The notes beneath the pieces were generated by a model. The model ran no database searches and was not told the origin of the DNA. It was given only the letters and a program-made list of their open reading frames with translations. Source: Parerythrobacter lutipelagi (lineage in GTDB: Bacteria; Pseudomonadota; Alphaproteobacteria; Sphingomonadales; Sphingomonadaceae). Taken from it: a stretch of 64,000 nt of DNA. The stretch's first letter is position 1. Every line of letters begins with the position of its first letter. Positions 10,601-19,748 of the stretch are shown one piece after another. A program made the position numbers and the translations under genes. The stretch covers positions 434,001 to 498,000 of the forward strand of contig NZ_SKCJ01000001.1 in the NCBI RefSeq assembly GCF_005434975.1, written 5' to 3'.

Positions 10601-11136
10601 AGGTCGTAGCGTTCGATCAGCGTGCTCGGCAGCAGGTTCAGCGACGGAGCGGTAGGCGCGCCTTCCACACCAGCCGGCGCGAGGCGGCGGCCATTGATGA
10701 GAAGAAGTGTACGGTCAGCACCGAGGCCGCGTAGGTCGAGCGTGGTCGAGCCTGGACCGTTGTTGAGAACGAAGCCCTGGAAAGTCGCGTCGATCTGAAC
10801 GCCGGCGGCGCTTTCCGAGCGCTGCAGGATGGAGGTTGGGTCGAACAGACCGGCTTCCTGCTCGCTGTCGGTCGTCAGGACCTGCAGCGGCGAAATGCTT
10901 GAATAGGTGTCGCGAACGATACGCGAACCGGTAACGACGATGCCGCCCTGAGCACCAACGGAACCGTCTGCGCCGGTGATGTCGGCCTCACACTCTGCCG
11001 GAACCGGCAGGGTCGGATCGAGATCGTCACAATCGACATCCGCATCCTGTGCAAAGGCCGGAGCCGACACAACAAGCGCAAGCGCCGAGACCGATCCGGC
11101 CAGCCCGACACGCGCAATACCATTAAACTTTTTCAT
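7684..11136 (-). CDS. TonB-dependent outer-membrane receptor (large)
   Basis: About 1150 residues from ATG 11136, which has GGAGAA five bases upstream; the frame reaches 11184 but the signal peptide starts MKKFNG. Signal peptide cleaves near APAFAQ. A Cys/Asp-rich linker follows, then the plug (IVVTGSRI, LDLRGLGADRTLLLINGRR, GASSVYGSDAVAGVGNVIL) and a long barrel ending FFARVSVEF. Several extracellular loops are long and Asp/Gly rich, including DADGDGV and DFDGDGVVDNNGDG stretches that resemble calcium-binding loops. Same strand as the S9 peptidase downstream, but a hairpin terminator separates them. Substrate unknown; peptides are a guess from context. Confidence 0.9.
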   Translation of the reverse strand: MKKFNGIARVGLAGSVSALALVVSAPAFAQDADVDCDDLDPTLPVPAECEADITGADGSVGAQGGIVVTGSRIVRDTYSSISPLQVLTTDSEQEAGLFDPTSILQRSESAAGVQIDATFQGFVLNNGPGSTTLDLRGLGADRTLLLINGRRLAPAGVEGAPTAPSLNLLPSTLIERYDLLLDGASSVYGSDAVAGVGNVILRKDFDGLELTAFGNLNPNGGGDDYTVGGAWGFNTDRGFFGIGAEYDYRDSIRLSDRDFFRGCTTNLDITNTGEVRRLTIDQQANALADSNGLITTSTSECIQQGFNGRIIVPFTNVGSVYFDERTYNGQVGNSGIPGFSESFFGGPIDADGDGVRDLDFLNDYNLNGANPEQTFLSQQKRYNILAYGEYTFPGAANITPFFEAMYTRAEIFGENEFFAQIFPYVPDNNQFNPCNTAVSGVDCRSDTNFGAITGFGPISARPVFAIEGDRNNTDVTQEQYRGVFGIKGDLPFISPSWSFETALVYSYADGRSNVRGIREDKLAFALGIDPTMDFDGDGVVDNNGDGIADDYNSGVTIGNSFIARVTGGLPAITPCDASALANPGAALADLTQGCVPVNLFAPSVLNSAQGDFATQAERDYVFGDRSFDTTYEQIVWNAYATGDLFDLPAGPVGAVVGVEYRRDEINSIASDVASNGLFFGFFADSGAVGSKEIKEAFAEIDIPLQAGKPWVEELNLNLSGRVTDEEFYGTNFTYSIKAGWRPVEPLLFKFSYGTSFRAPNLRENFLGSQTGFNTLFDPCAVPDNAFDATTGTYDPTNDTRDQRILDACIREGRDPTTAGLQIDPTTGNALAPTQTSSVEIARGGALDIDPETSRSITAGFAFEETFGDGWDFALGANYYDIKLKDSIISPNPQFIVNDCYTREDGQRSTFCDRITISPTGTRLVSDIFAGFINLNEESVRGMDFNARLDKEVMAFGTLVDLGLSVRANHLIERSSLFINDNGDQTFDDDAGEVGLQEWTGRATLTADIDKFRLSYNIRYVGGFDQDPDLIDEFSDVFGYNEAGEFIGQTGSTCLGGGSRDANGVQDGIVPGDGVFCRPIGFADEQFLHTASIRYRADRFDILLGVSNIFDTAPPQVSPFASGITDISNTVLGAGYDYNGREFFARVSVEF

Positions 11137-11481
11137 TTTTTCTCCAGTCGCGACAACAAGGACCGGAAGAAACTCTGCGGGCAAAAATAAGCGGCGAATT
11201 CATCCCCTGCCGCCGCAATTTTTGATTCAGTCCCGAAGAGTCCCCGACCCCAAGATGCTTGCGTTCTGCAAAAGGCATCAGCCACTGTCAAAGCGGATTA
11301 CGACATTGCCCCCAAATGAACGCGCGGGTTGTTGCCCAAATCCCACAAATTGGCAGGTGATCGGATAGTGGCGAAACGATGTTGCGCATTACGGCTAATT
11401 GCGTGAAACATAATACCCAGCCGATTGATGCAACAGGCGCTTAACAAAACGAAGTTTCGCGAAAATTCATCGCGATTCGGG
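11137..11481. other. intergenic region between clpB and the TonB receptor gene
   Basis: 345 bases with no coding potential on either strand beyond short shadow frames. It should hold the promoter and leader of the receptor gene (minus strand). The only clear structures are the GC stem at 11191-11216 listed separately and a TTTCGCGAAA palindrome beside the clpB stop. No confident -35/-10 pair was found. Confidence 0.6.
11183..11216 (-). terminator. possible terminator or leader attenuator before the TonB receptor gene
   Basis: On the minus strand GCGGCG (11216-11211) pairs with CGCCGC (11196-11191) across a 14-base loop, followed at once by TTATTTTT. It lies 55 bases upstream of the receptor start and 266 bases past clpB. 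It may stop clpB read-through or act in the receptor leader. The stem is only 6 bp, so the call is tentative. Confidence 0.4.
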
Positions 11482-14061
11482 TCAGCTCACCTTCATGCTG
11501 AGCTGCCCGTCACCCTCTTCGATCTCCACCGTGCTGCCATCGGGCACGTCACCGGACAAAATCTTGTCCGCCAGCGGGTCCTGCAAATAACGCTGAACTG
11601 CGCGTTTGAGGGGCCGTGCGCCATAGACTGGATCGTAGCCCACCCTGCCAAGCCAGCGCAGAGCCGCTTCGCTCAGGTCGATGGTGATCTTGCGGTCCTT
11701 GAGCAGCTGCTGCACCCGCCCGACCTGAATCCTGACGATCGGGGCCATGTGTTCCTGGCCCAGCCGGTGGAACAGGATGATCTCGTCCAGCCGGTTAAGG
11801 AATTCAGGGCGGAAATGCCCGCGCACCACGTCCATCACCTGCGGCTCTACATCGGCAACCTTCTGATCGTCAGTCATCTGGCTCAGATACTGGCTGCCAA
11901 GGTTGGATGTCAGGATGATCAGCGTGTTTGAAAAGTCGACCACCCTGCCCTGACCGTCGGTCAGCCGCCCGTCATCGAGCACTTGCAGCAGCACGTTAAA
12001 TACGTCGCTATGCGCCTTCTCGACCTCGTCGAACAACACGACCTGGTAGGGCCTGCGCCGCACGGCTTCGGTGAGCACGCCGCCTTCCTCATAGCCGACA
12101 TAGCCCGGAGGCGCGCCGATCAGCCGGGCTACAGCGTGTTTTTCCATGAATTCACTCATGTCGATCCGGACCATTGCCGTGTCGTCATCGAACAGAAAAC
12201 CTGCGAGCGCCTTGGTCAGCTCGGTCTTGCCGACGCCGGTTGGCCCGAGGAACAGGAAGGAGCCGAGCGGTCGATTGGGATCCTGCAAACCCGCGCGCGA
12301 ACGGCGCACAGCCTTGGCCACGGCTTGCACCGCTGCTCCTTGTCCGATCACCCGCTGGCCGATGATGTTTTCCATATCGAGCAGCTTCTCGCGCTCGCCC
12401 TCCAGCAGCTTGTCGACCGGCACACCGGTCCACTTTTCGACGACAGCCGCAATGTCTTCCTCAGTCACTTCCTCGCGCAGCAGCGCATTTTCGGAATGCT
12501 GCTCGGCTTCGGCCAGCTGCTTCTCGAGCGCCGGGATCGTGCCGTAGGACAGCTCCCCCGCTTTCGCGAGATCACCTTCGCGTTCGGCCTGTTCCAGCTC
12601 GAGCCGTGCCTGATCGAGCCGTTCCTTGATCTTGCCTTCGGCGGCGATCTTGTCACGCTCGTTCTGCCAGCGCGTTGTCAGCTCGGACGATTCCTGTTCG
12701 AGGTTTGCCAGCTCTTCGCGCAAAGCAGCAAGGCGATCCTGCGACGCCTGGTCGGTCTCTTTGCCAAGCGCCGATTCCTCGATCTTGAGCTGGATGATCC
12801 GCCGGTCGAGGGCTTCGATCTCTTCGGGTTTGGATTCCACTTCCATCCGGATACGGCTGGCCGCCTCGTCCATCAGGTCGATCGCCTTGTCGGGCAGGAA
12901 ACGGTTCTGGATATAGCGGTTGGACATTTGTGCCGCCGCCACAATCGACGCGTCAGTAATGCGCACGCCGTGGTGCAGCTCGTATTTGTCCTTGATACCG
13001 CGCAGAATGCTGATGGTGTCCTCGACACTCGGCTCCTCGATATACACAGGCTGGAATCGCCGCTGCAGTGCCGGATCTTTCTCGACATATTTCTGGTATT
13101 CGTCGAGCGTGGTCGCGCCGATGCAGTGCAATTCGCCGCGGCTCAGTGCAGGTTTCAACAGGTTCGAGGCATCCATGCTGCCTTCGCTGGCGCCCGCACC
13201 GATCAACGTGTGCATTTCGTCGATGAACAGGACGATGTTCCCGTCCGAATTCTTGACTTCGTCCAGCACCGCCTTGAGCCGCTCTTCGAATTCGCCGCGA
13301 TATTTTGCGCCGGCAATAAGCGCGCCCATATCGAGCGACATCAGCGTGCGGCCCTTGAGGCTGTCAGGCACGTCGCCATTGGCGATGCGCAGCGCAAGTC
13401 CTTCGGCAATTGCGGTCTTGCCCGTGCCCGGTTCGCCAATCAGCGCGGGGTTGTTCTTCGTGCGGCGAGCAAGGATCTGGACCGTGCGGCGGATTTCCTC
13501 GTCACGGCCAATGACCGGATCAAGCTTGCCGTCGCGCGCCGCTTGCGTGAGGTCGCGGGCGTAGCGCTTCATCGCGTCATAGGCCTGTTCAGCGTTGGCG
13601 CTGTCAGCCGTGCGCCCCTTGCGTAATTCCTCGATCGCAGCATTGAGCGATTGCGGGGTAACACTGGCCGCTTGCATCGCATCGCCAGCCGATGTTCCCT
13701 TGGCCAGCGCGAGAGCGACGAGCAACCGCTCTACAGTGACAAAACTGTCTCCTGCTTTCTCGGCAATCTGTTCGGCCTGGTCGAGCGCGCGCACCGCGTC
13801 GTTGTCGAGGCCCGGGGTCTGTTGTGCACCTCCGCCCGAAACAGCCGGGATCTTCGCGAGTTCGGAATCAACTTTGTCCACTGCCAGGCCGGTATTGCCC
13901 CCGGCACGCTGGATCAGACCGGCGGCCATCCCCTCTTCGTCTTCAAGCAACGCCTTCAGCAAGTGAGCGGGCGTAATCCGCTGATGATTCATCCGGATAG
14001 CAACAGTCTGCGCGCTTTGCAGGAAGCCCTTCGCGCGGTCGGTGAACTTTTCGAGATTCAT
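11482..14061 (-). CDS. clpB: ATP-dependent chaperone ClpB
   Basis: 859 residues, the usual ClpB length. Order: Clp N-domain (1-150), first AAA+ module with Walker A GEPGTGKT at 209-216, the long coiled-coil middle domain (about 400-520, rich in Glu/Gln/Arg heptads) that distinguishes ClpB from ClpA/ClpC, and a second AAA+ module with Walker [10 protein letters not shown] near residue 610. ClpB works in the cytoplasm with DnaK/DnaJ/GrpE to pull polypeptides out of aggregates. Single-gene unit; a heat-shock-type promoter is visible 30 bases upstream. Divergent from the porin gene. Confidence 0.98.
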   Translation of the reverse strand: MNLEKFTDRAKGFLQSAQTVAIRMNHQRITPAHLLKALLEDEEGMAAGLIQRAGGNTGLAVDKVDSELAKIPAVSGGGAQQTPGLDNDAVRALDQAEQIAEKAGDSFVTVERLLVALALAKGTSAGDAMQAASVTPQSLNAAIEELRKGRTADSANAEQAYDAMKRYARDLTQAARDGKLDPVIGRDEEIRRTVQILARRTKNNPALIGEPGTGKTAIAEGLALRIANGDVPDSLKGRTLMSLDMGALIAGAKYRGEFEERLKAVLDEVKNSDGNIVLFIDEMHTLIGAGASEGSMDASNLLKPALSRGELHCIGATTLDEYQKYVEKDPALQRRFQPVYIEEPSVEDTISILRGIKDKYELHHGVRITDASIVAAAQMSNRYIQNRFLPDKAIDLMDEAASRIRMEVESKPEEIEALDRRIIQLKIEESALGKETDQASQDRLAALREELANLEQESSELTTRWQNERDKIAAEGKIKERLDQARLELEQAEREGDLAKAGELSYGTIPALEKQLAEAEQHSENALLREEVTEEDIAAVVEKWTGVPVDKLLEGEREKLLDMENIIGQRVIGQGAAVQAVAKAVRRSRAGLQDPNRPLGSFLFLGPTGVGKTELTKALAGFLFDDDTAMVRIDMSEFMEKHAVARLIGAPPGYVGYEEGGVLTEAVRRRPYQVVLFDEVEKAHSDVFNVLLQVLDDGRLTDGQGRVVDFSNTLIILTSNLGSQYLSQMTDDQKVADVEPQVMDVVRGHFRPEFLNRLDEIILFHRLGQEHMAPIVRIQVGRVQQLLKDRKITIDLSEAALRWLGRVGYDPVYGARPLKRAVQRYLQDPLADKILSGDVPDGSTVEIEEGDGQLSMKVS

Positions 14062-14090
14062 TCGGATTCCCTCACTGGATTACCGCCTCG

Positions 14091-14118
14091 ATATAGTGTT
14101 GCATTTTTGCAACTCAAG
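14091..14118 (-). promoter_or_regulatory. putative sigma-32 (heat-shock) promoter of clpB with inverted repeat in spacer
   Basis: Read on the minus strand, CTTGAG (14118-14113) and CTATAT (14096-14091) stand 16 bases apart, close to the RpoH pattern CTTG...CYATNT, 30 bases before the clpB start. A perfect inverted repeat GTTGCA-TTTT-TGCAAC (14098-14113) fills most of the spacer and could be an operator. Assignment is from pattern and gene identity only. Confidence 0.5.
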
Positions 14119-14297
14119 CCCTGCCCCCGGCAAATTCCGGGGTGTGTTACTTAAATAGGTAGGTCGTTCGGAAGTCTTGGCAAGGGATATCAGCATGCGA
14201 GTGAGCAAACAGGGCGTCCACGCGCATCATGGTTAAACGTTTGGTAACCACGGTGAGCTAGCGAAACTCCGGCATTCTTCCTCTCGGAGCAGATATC

Positions 14298-15863
14298 GTG
14301 ACTCGAACCTTTCTCTCGCTTTCGCGCAAGGGCGCAGCTCTAGGCAGTGCGGCCATGATAACGGTGCTTGCGCTGCCAGCGAGTGCGCAGGACGCAGGGG
14401 TCGACCCGGTAATGTCGGGCATCATGGAACGGCTCGACCGGCTGGAAGCCGAGAACGCGCGCCTCCGGGCCGAAGTCGATTTCATGCGCGACACTCAGGC
14501 GCGTCCGGTTCCTGCGTCCGCACAACCCCATGCTGCCGTTGTCAGCGCGCCTCATGGCGCAAGTGCGGCTTCAGTGCCGACCATCGCTTCAGGTGGTGAC
14601 GGCGAGACGGCCGGCCTTGTGGGGTTCGACAGCGAATACGGCTATGCGATCCTCGACCACGCCGAACGGACCAACACCAAGCCGCTGTACCAACTGCGCG
14701 CCGTATCGGCAGGAAAACTCAGGAACCGGGTCACCCTGTCGGGCGGCGCGACGGTCCTTGCCAATTACCAACACAGCAATGTCGACGATACATTCGGCTA
14801 TCTGATGCGTCACCCGACGGGGGCGAACCAGAATGGCAAACATGTTTCCGAGGCGGTGATCCACTCTGCCCAGCTTGCGGTCACCGCACAGCTGACCGAT
14901 GGCGTAACGGCCTTCTCCGAGCTGCTGTATGATCCGCAGCAGAGTTTTGGCGGAGGCACATTGACCGCCCTTTCGCGCAACCAGATCCAGCTGCGCCGCG
15001 GCTGGATCATGCTTGGCGATCTTGACCGGACGCCGTTCTATTTCCTGATCGGCAAGATGGACGTGCCTTTCGGCCTTAACGACACCGTCAGTCCCTTTAC
15101 CAACTCGACCAACTGGCATGCGTTTGCCGGTCTCGCATACGGGGCAGCCGCCGGTTATGCAGACGGAGGCTTGAGCCTGCGCGCCATGGCGGTCCAGGGC
15201 GGAGCACAGTTCCGTGCGGCCAACGCGCCGGTCAACGGCACTTCGATCCCGTCACGGCTCAACAACTTTGCGGTCGACGGCAGCTATGAAGCGCAGCTGG
15301 GCGATCTTGGAAGCGCGCGCATCGGTGCGAGTTACCTCCACGGCAGCGCTTATTGTCAAGATTACCCGGTGGTCCATTTCAACCCCTGTCAGGCACGCAA
15401 TCCGGCATGGGCTGCCTACGGAACCGCCCAGATCGGCGGATTGACTCTGCTTGGCGAGTTCGCCCGGACAACCGATGAATGGGCCGGAACCAAGGTTCCC
15501 GATCCGACCAACCCGCTCAGCGTTTTCGACGCGGTACACGTCACTTCGATGACTGTCGGCGGCCGCTATGGCTTCGGCACTGAAGCCGACGACGCGGCGC
15601 AGCCAGAATTCGCGGTTTCCGCCGAGTTCAGCCGCTTTACAGCTGGCGACGATGGCGCGCCCTGGGAAGCACAGAGTCAGCTTGTGGCGGGGCTTTCCTG
15701 GTTTCCGGCCAGTAACGTCAATTTGTTTGGCGAATATGTGCGCGCGGAAGGCTTCGTTCCGCTGAATTTTCTCAGCGGGGGCAACCTGCCTGGCGGTGCA
15801 ACATGGTCTCGCCAAGACGCCAACACCAATGTGTTCCTGCTCGGGATACAGGGCGCGTTCTGA
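14298..15863 (+). CDS. outer-membrane porin-like protein with N-terminal coiled coil
   Basis: 521 residues from GTG with GGAG nine bases upstream. Signal peptide to about LPASAQ; then a short coiled coil (MERLDRLEAENARLRAEVDF) like the trimerising segments of DcaP/LbtU-type porins; then a Pro/Ala linker and a beta-barrel with alternating strands (RRGWIMLGDLD, YFLIGKMDVPFG) ending in LLGIQGAF. The strand GKMDVPFG plus a C-terminal Phe fit the LbtU-like siderophore porin family or related DcaP porins. Solute unknown. Between clpB (divergent) and an ATPase gene (convergent, 15 bp gap). Confidence 0.75.
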   Translation: MTRTFLSLSRKGAALGSAAMITVLALPASAQDAGVDPVMSGIMERLDRLEAENARLRAEVDFMRDTQARPVPASAQPHAAVVSAPHGASAASVPTIASGGDGETAGLVGFDSEYGYAILDHAERTNTKPLYQLRAVSAGKLRNRVTLSGGATVLANYQHSNVDDTFGYLMRHPTGANQNGKHVSEAVIHSAQLAVTAQLTDGVTAFSELLYDPQQSFGGGTLTALSRNQIQLRRGWIMLGDLDRTPFYFLIGKMDVPFGLNDTVSPFTNSTNWHAFAGLAYGAAAGYADGGLSLRAMAVQGGAQFRAANAPVNGTSIPSRLNNFAVDGSYEAQLGDLGSARIGASYLHGSAYCQDYPVVHFNPCQARNPAWAAYGTAQIGGLTLLGEFARTTDEWAGTKVPDPTNPLSVFDAVHVTSMTVGGRYGFGTEADDAAQPEFAVSAEFSRFTAGDDGAPWEAQSQLVAGLSWFPASNVNLFGEYVRAEGFVPLNFLSGGNLPGGATWSRQDANTNVFLLGIQGAF

Positions 15864-15878
15864 CCTGGCACGCGGCGG

Positions 15879-17327
15879 TCAGTCGACCGGAATTGCGTCC
15901 AGTCCGGGCACCAGAACGGTGCGTTCGCCGCCGAAATCCTCTCGCACGACGATGGTGCCCTGTTTCTCAAGGTGATCCAGCAATCGGCGGATACGCCCTG
16001 GAGAACTGGTGCCATAGGCCCGCGCCAGAGCGTCCTCGTCGACCTGCGTTTCGCCAGCATGCGCTGCACGGGCGATCACCAGCCAAGGCGCAAGCAGATC
16101 TTCCTCAACACTTTCTGCCAAGTGCAGGATGCGCGCACGGATCGGCTCGGCAAGCTCGTCGAGCCCGGCTCCGGCGATGGCGAATTGCCGGCGAAACGCC
16201 TGCATGTCCGGCATCGGTCCAATGATCCGCTCGCTCCGGCAACGCGCAACAAATGACTGATATTGTGCGCTGGCAGACTGGAACGCTGCCCCGTCCGAAC
16301 GCGCAAGCGAGTCAATGATTTGCCCGATCTGCGCTTCGACATCGGTTTGACCCGCAACGTCGGCGGTCGGACTAGCGTGATCTTCCTGTTGCACGATGCT
16401 TCGTTCAATCGCTTCGATTGGCGGCGCGAGCGGCGCTGTCGGAGGAGGCGGGGCAGCTTGCGCGGCTTCGGCAGCAAGGCCTTTGGTCAACAAGGCTTCC
16501 ATGTCTTCGGGCGCTTCGGTCGGCAGCGGCATCAGCCCGCTCGACGTCTCTTTCTTGCCCGACTGGACCGGCCCGATTTTCACTGCGACCGGGCGGCGGC
16601 TGATGGCCGGTCCAAGCGCTAGAAAATATCCGCGTTCAAGTTCGCGAATACGCTCTGCCTGGCGGCGCTCCATCCCGAGCAGGTCCGCCGCACGCACCAT
16701 ATCGATATCGAGGAAAGTCCGCCCCATGAGGAAATTGGACGCTTCCGCGGCAACGTTTTTCGCCAGCTTGGCCAGCCGTTGCGTTGCCACGATGCCGGCA
16801 AGCCCGCGCTTGCGGCCACGGCACATGAGATTGGTCATCGCGCCCAAGGTCATGCGGCGGGTGTCCTCGGCGATTTCGCCAGCCACCGACGGCGCGAACA
16901 TCTGCGCTTCGTCGACCACCACCAGGGCTGGATACCAATGCTCGCGCGGCGCATCGAACAGGGCGGTCATGAATTGCGCGGCGCAGCGAATCTGCTGTTC
17001 GACCTCCAGCCCTTCCAGCGCCAGCACCACGCTTGCCCGATGCTCGCGAATGCGGCGGGCCAGCGCGTCTATCTCGGCCGGCGAATAGGCGGCACCATCG
17101 ATCACGATATGGCCGAATTTTTCGGCCAGGGAAATGAAGTCGCCTTCGGGGTCGATCACCACCTGCTGAACCATGGCGGCACTTTCTTCGAGCAAGCGGC
17201 GCAACAAATGGGATTTGCCGCTGCCCGAATTGCCTTGCACCAACAGGCGCGTGGCGAGCAATTCCTCCATGTCGAAGGTGACCGGCTGTCCGCCCGCCTC
17301 GTGTCCGATGGTAATTTCCGATTTCAC
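15879..17327 (-). CDS. HerA/DUF87-type ATP-binding protein
   Basis: 482 residues from GTG 17327, without a clear ribosome site. Walker A GNSGSGKS at 32-39, Walker B ALVVVDEAQMF with acidic pair 139-140, and RGRKRGLAGIVATQRLAK, typical of HerA/VirB4-like hexameric ATPases. After about residue 255 there is a Pro/Ala-rich low-complexity linker and a C-terminal all-helical part with a winged-helix-like end (LARAYGTSSPGRIRRLLDHLEKQGTIVV). HerA proteins usually move DNA with a NurA nuclease; no nuclease gene is near. Divergent from the acylase gene. Confidence 0.75.
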   Translation of the reverse strand: MKSEITIGHEAGGQPVTFDMEELLATRLLVQGNSGSGKSHLLRRLLEESAAMVQQVVIDPEGDFISLAEKFGHIVIDGAAYSPAEIDALARRIREHRASVVLALEGLEVEQQIRCAAQFMTALFDAPREHWYPALVVVDEAQMFAPSVAGEIAEDTRRMTLGAMTNLMCRGRKRGLAGIVATQRLAKLAKNVAAEASNFLMGRTFLDIDMVRAADLLGMERRQAERIRELERGYFLALGPAISRRPVAVKIGPVQSGKKETSSGLMPLPTEAPEDMEALLTKGLAAEAAQAAPPPPTAPLAPPIEAIERSIVQQEDHASPTADVAGQTDVEAQIGQIIDSLARSDGAAFQSASAQYQSFVARCRSERIIGPMPDMQAFRRQFAIAGAGLDELAEPIRARILHLAESVEEDLLAPWLVIARAAHAGETQVDEDALARAYGTSSPGRIRRLLDHLEKQGTIVVREDFGGERTVLVPGLDAIPVD

Positions 17328-17456
17328 GAGCGCGTGGGTAGCGAGCCGAATCCGCTTGCTGGAAGGGGCTGCGACAACTTATCCCGATGGAATCGTGCAG
17401 AGGCTTCACCGATCCTGGATTTCTCGCTACCCCCTTCGCCGGAAGAGGATCGCTGA

Positions 17457-19694
17457 ATGAAGAAGTTTTTCGCCGGTACCGGCTTTGTGCTGCTGGCTTT
17501 GCTGCTTGTCGCTTTTATCGCACTCGCCACGTGGGAGCCGTTCTTCGCTCAGGACGGCGAAGCTCCGGCGAGTGACCGGACCTACACGGCAGAGATCGTG
17601 CGTAGCGAATTCGGTGTGCCGCATATTTACGGTGAAACCGATGCCGATGTCGCTTATGGGGTCGCCATCGCCCATGCTGAGGACGATTTCTTCACCTTGC
17701 AGGATGTCGTCGCCATGGCGCGCGGGCGCTATGGCGCGATTGCCGGTCAGGATGGCGCTCAGGTCGATTATGTATATCACCTGCTCGATGCCCGCGGGAC
17801 GGCAGAGCGGCATTTCTCGAAGCTTCCGCAGGACACGCAGGACCTGTTCAACGCCTATGCTACTGGGCTCAATCAATATGCCGAAGAACATCCGGAAGAA
17901 CTGAAGCTGGGCAATCTTTTCCCGGTCAACGGAGAAGATGTTGCTGCCGGCTTCGCGCTGCGTCAGCCGTTTTTCTTCGGCCTCAACAATGTCATCGGCC
18001 CACTCGTGGCGGGCGAACCGCTCAACCCGGAATTCGGCCCTCCGATACCGCCAGAAGACCTCGGCATCCAACCCTCGGGCGAACCGATCATGGAGGACAA
18101 GCCAAAACCGGCCGACAAGACAGTTGCCCGCGCGCTACCCTTGCATATGGGCGAAGACGGAGCGCTGTCAGGTTCGAATGCTTTTGCCATTGCGCCGGAA
18201 AAATCGGGCGACGGGGTGACCCGGCTTGTGTCCAACAGCCACCAGCCGCTACGCGGCGGCGTTGCATGGTATGAAATGGTCGTGGAGAGCAACGAGGGCT
18301 GGCATTATGCCGGTGCCAATTTTCCCGGCAGCCCCTTCCCTTTCCTCGGTCACAACGAGACCATCGGCTGGACAAATACAGTGAATCGGCCGGACATGGT
18401 CGATGTCTACCAGCTGGTGATGGACGAAAGCGGCACGCGCTATCGTCTGGACGGCGAATGGCGCGACCTCGAAAGCAAGACGGTCACTCTGCCCGTCCGG
18501 TTCGGGCCGATCATCCTGCCAATCCGCCGGACAGTGCACCGCAGCGTACACGGGCCGGTTATCGTCAACGATGAAGGCGCGTTCGCTGTTCGGTATGGCG
18601 GGATCGACAATCTTGGTCAGCTTGATGCCTATTACCGGCTGAACAAGGCTAAGGACCTGACCGAGTTCAAATCGATTCTGGCCCGGATGGACATCCCCAG
18701 CACCAATTTCATCTACGCCGACAAGCAGGGAAACATCGGGTATTTCTACAATGCGGCGATCCCCGACCGGCCCAAAGGTCACGATTGGCGCAACGTTCTT
18801 CCCGGCGATGACAGCAAGCTGATCTGGACCGACACCGTCGATTTCGAGATGATCCCGCAACTGGTCAATCCGGCGAGCGGCTGGCTGTTCAACGCCAACA
18901 ACTCGCCCTTCTCCGCGGCCGGGGAAGGCAGCGATCTCTCGCCTGACAGTGTGCCAGCCGAGATGGGTGTCGAGCTCAAGACGACCAATCGCGCACGCCG
19001 TGCTGCCAAGCTGATGGAAGCCACGCCGGTGATCGACCGCGCGAACCTTGAGCGGATCAAATATGACACCGGGTACGAGCGCGAGGGCTACGTTGCTCAG
19101 ATGTTCGATGCCGTCACTGCGCTTGACCTGTCGGATGATGCCGAACTCGCTGAAGCACAGCGCCTGATGGCCAGCTGGGACTGGACGGCCGACAGTGTCG
19201 GCGGCGCAGATTCGCTGGTGCTGCTCATGATCAAGCCCTTCATGTCCGCCGAGTACCAGAACAAGCCGGAGCCCGATGCGCGCGAAGAGCTGCGGCGCAG
19301 TGTCGATCACCTGATGGACCACTTCGGACGGATCGATCCGCCGATGTCGGACTTGTTGCGTCTGCGCCAACCGCTCGGCCCTTACGCAAAAGACCTGCCG
19401 CTCGACGGAGGGAGCGACACTTTGCGCGCGTCCACGTTGTGGAATGTCGATGATGACGGGCGCTTGGCCGTGCGCCACGGAGACAGCTTCATCCAGCTGG
19501 TCGAGTGGGAACCCGGCCAGCGCGTGCGCTCGCAATCGATCCAGCCCTATGGCGCTGCGACCACCCGGCCCGAGAGCCGCCATTATTCCGACCAGATGCC
19601 GCTGTTTACGCGGCACGAACTGAAACCTGTCCATTTCTGGCGCGTTGATGCGCTGGAAAATGCCACTCGTCGAAAAACCGTCAGCAATCGCTGA
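17457..19694 (+). CDS. penicillin acylase family Ntn-hydrolase (possible acyl-homoserine-lactone acylase)
   Basis: 745 residues, with a hydrophobic N-terminus (about residues 5-25) acting as a signal or anchor, so periplasmic. The family makes a precursor that cuts itself to expose an N-terminal nucleophile: here GALSGSNAFAIAP, with Ser240 directly after Gly239. Alpha-subunit motifs (SEFGVPHIYGET, AYGVAIAHAEDDFF) precede it and beta-subunit motifs (NFPGSPFPFLGHNETIGWTNT) follow. Members cleave amides such as penicillins, cephalosporins or acyl-homoserine lactones; the substrate cannot be told here. ATG with GAAGAGGA upstream. 54 bp before the M16 peptidase gene, same strand. Confidence 0.88.
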   Translation: MKKFFAGTGFVLLALLLVAFIALATWEPFFAQDGEAPASDRTYTAEIVRSEFGVPHIYGETDADVAYGVAIAHAEDDFFTLQDVVAMARGRYGAIAGQDGAQVDYVYHLLDARGTAERHFSKLPQDTQDLFNAYATGLNQYAEEHPEELKLGNLFPVNGEDVAAGFALRQPFFFGLNNVIGPLVAGEPLNPEFGPPIPPEDLGIQPSGEPIMEDKPKPADKTVARALPLHMGEDGALSGSNAFAIAPEKSGDGVTRLVSNSHQPLRGGVAWYEMVVESNEGWHYAGANFPGSPFPFLGHNETIGWTNTVNRPDMVDVYQLVMDESGTRYRLDGEWRDLESKTVTLPVRFGPIILPIRRTVHRSVHGPVIVNDEGAFAVRYGGIDNLGQLDAYYRLNKAKDLTEFKSILARMDIPSTNFIYADKQGNIGYFYNAAIPDRPKGHDWRNVLPGDDSKLIWTDTVDFEMIPQLVNPASGWLFNANNSPFSAAGEGSDLSPDSVPAEMGVELKTTNRARRAAKLMEATPVIDRANLERIKYDTGYEREGYVAQMFDAVTALDLSDDAELAEAQRLMASWDWTADSVGGADSLVLLMIKPFMSAEYQNKPEPDAREELRRSVDHLMDHFGRIDPPMSDLLRLRQPLGPYAKDLPLDGGSDTLRASTLWNVDDDGRLAVRHGDSFIQLVEWEPGQRVRSQSIQPYGAATTRPESRHYSDQMPLFTRHELKPVHFWRVDALENATRRKTVSNR

Positions 19695-19748
19695 CTGCAC
19701 GATAAGGGCAGATGCACCGGACTGACTTGTTAAACGGGGACTAAAGAC

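Noticed and set aside
11983-13626. 547-residue open frame on the plus strand
   Set aside because: Antisense to clpB, whose identity is certain; composition (His, Gln, Arg rich) is typical of an antisense shadow.
18249-19700. 483-residue open frame on the minus strand
   Set aside because: Antisense to the acylase gene, which has clear family motifs.
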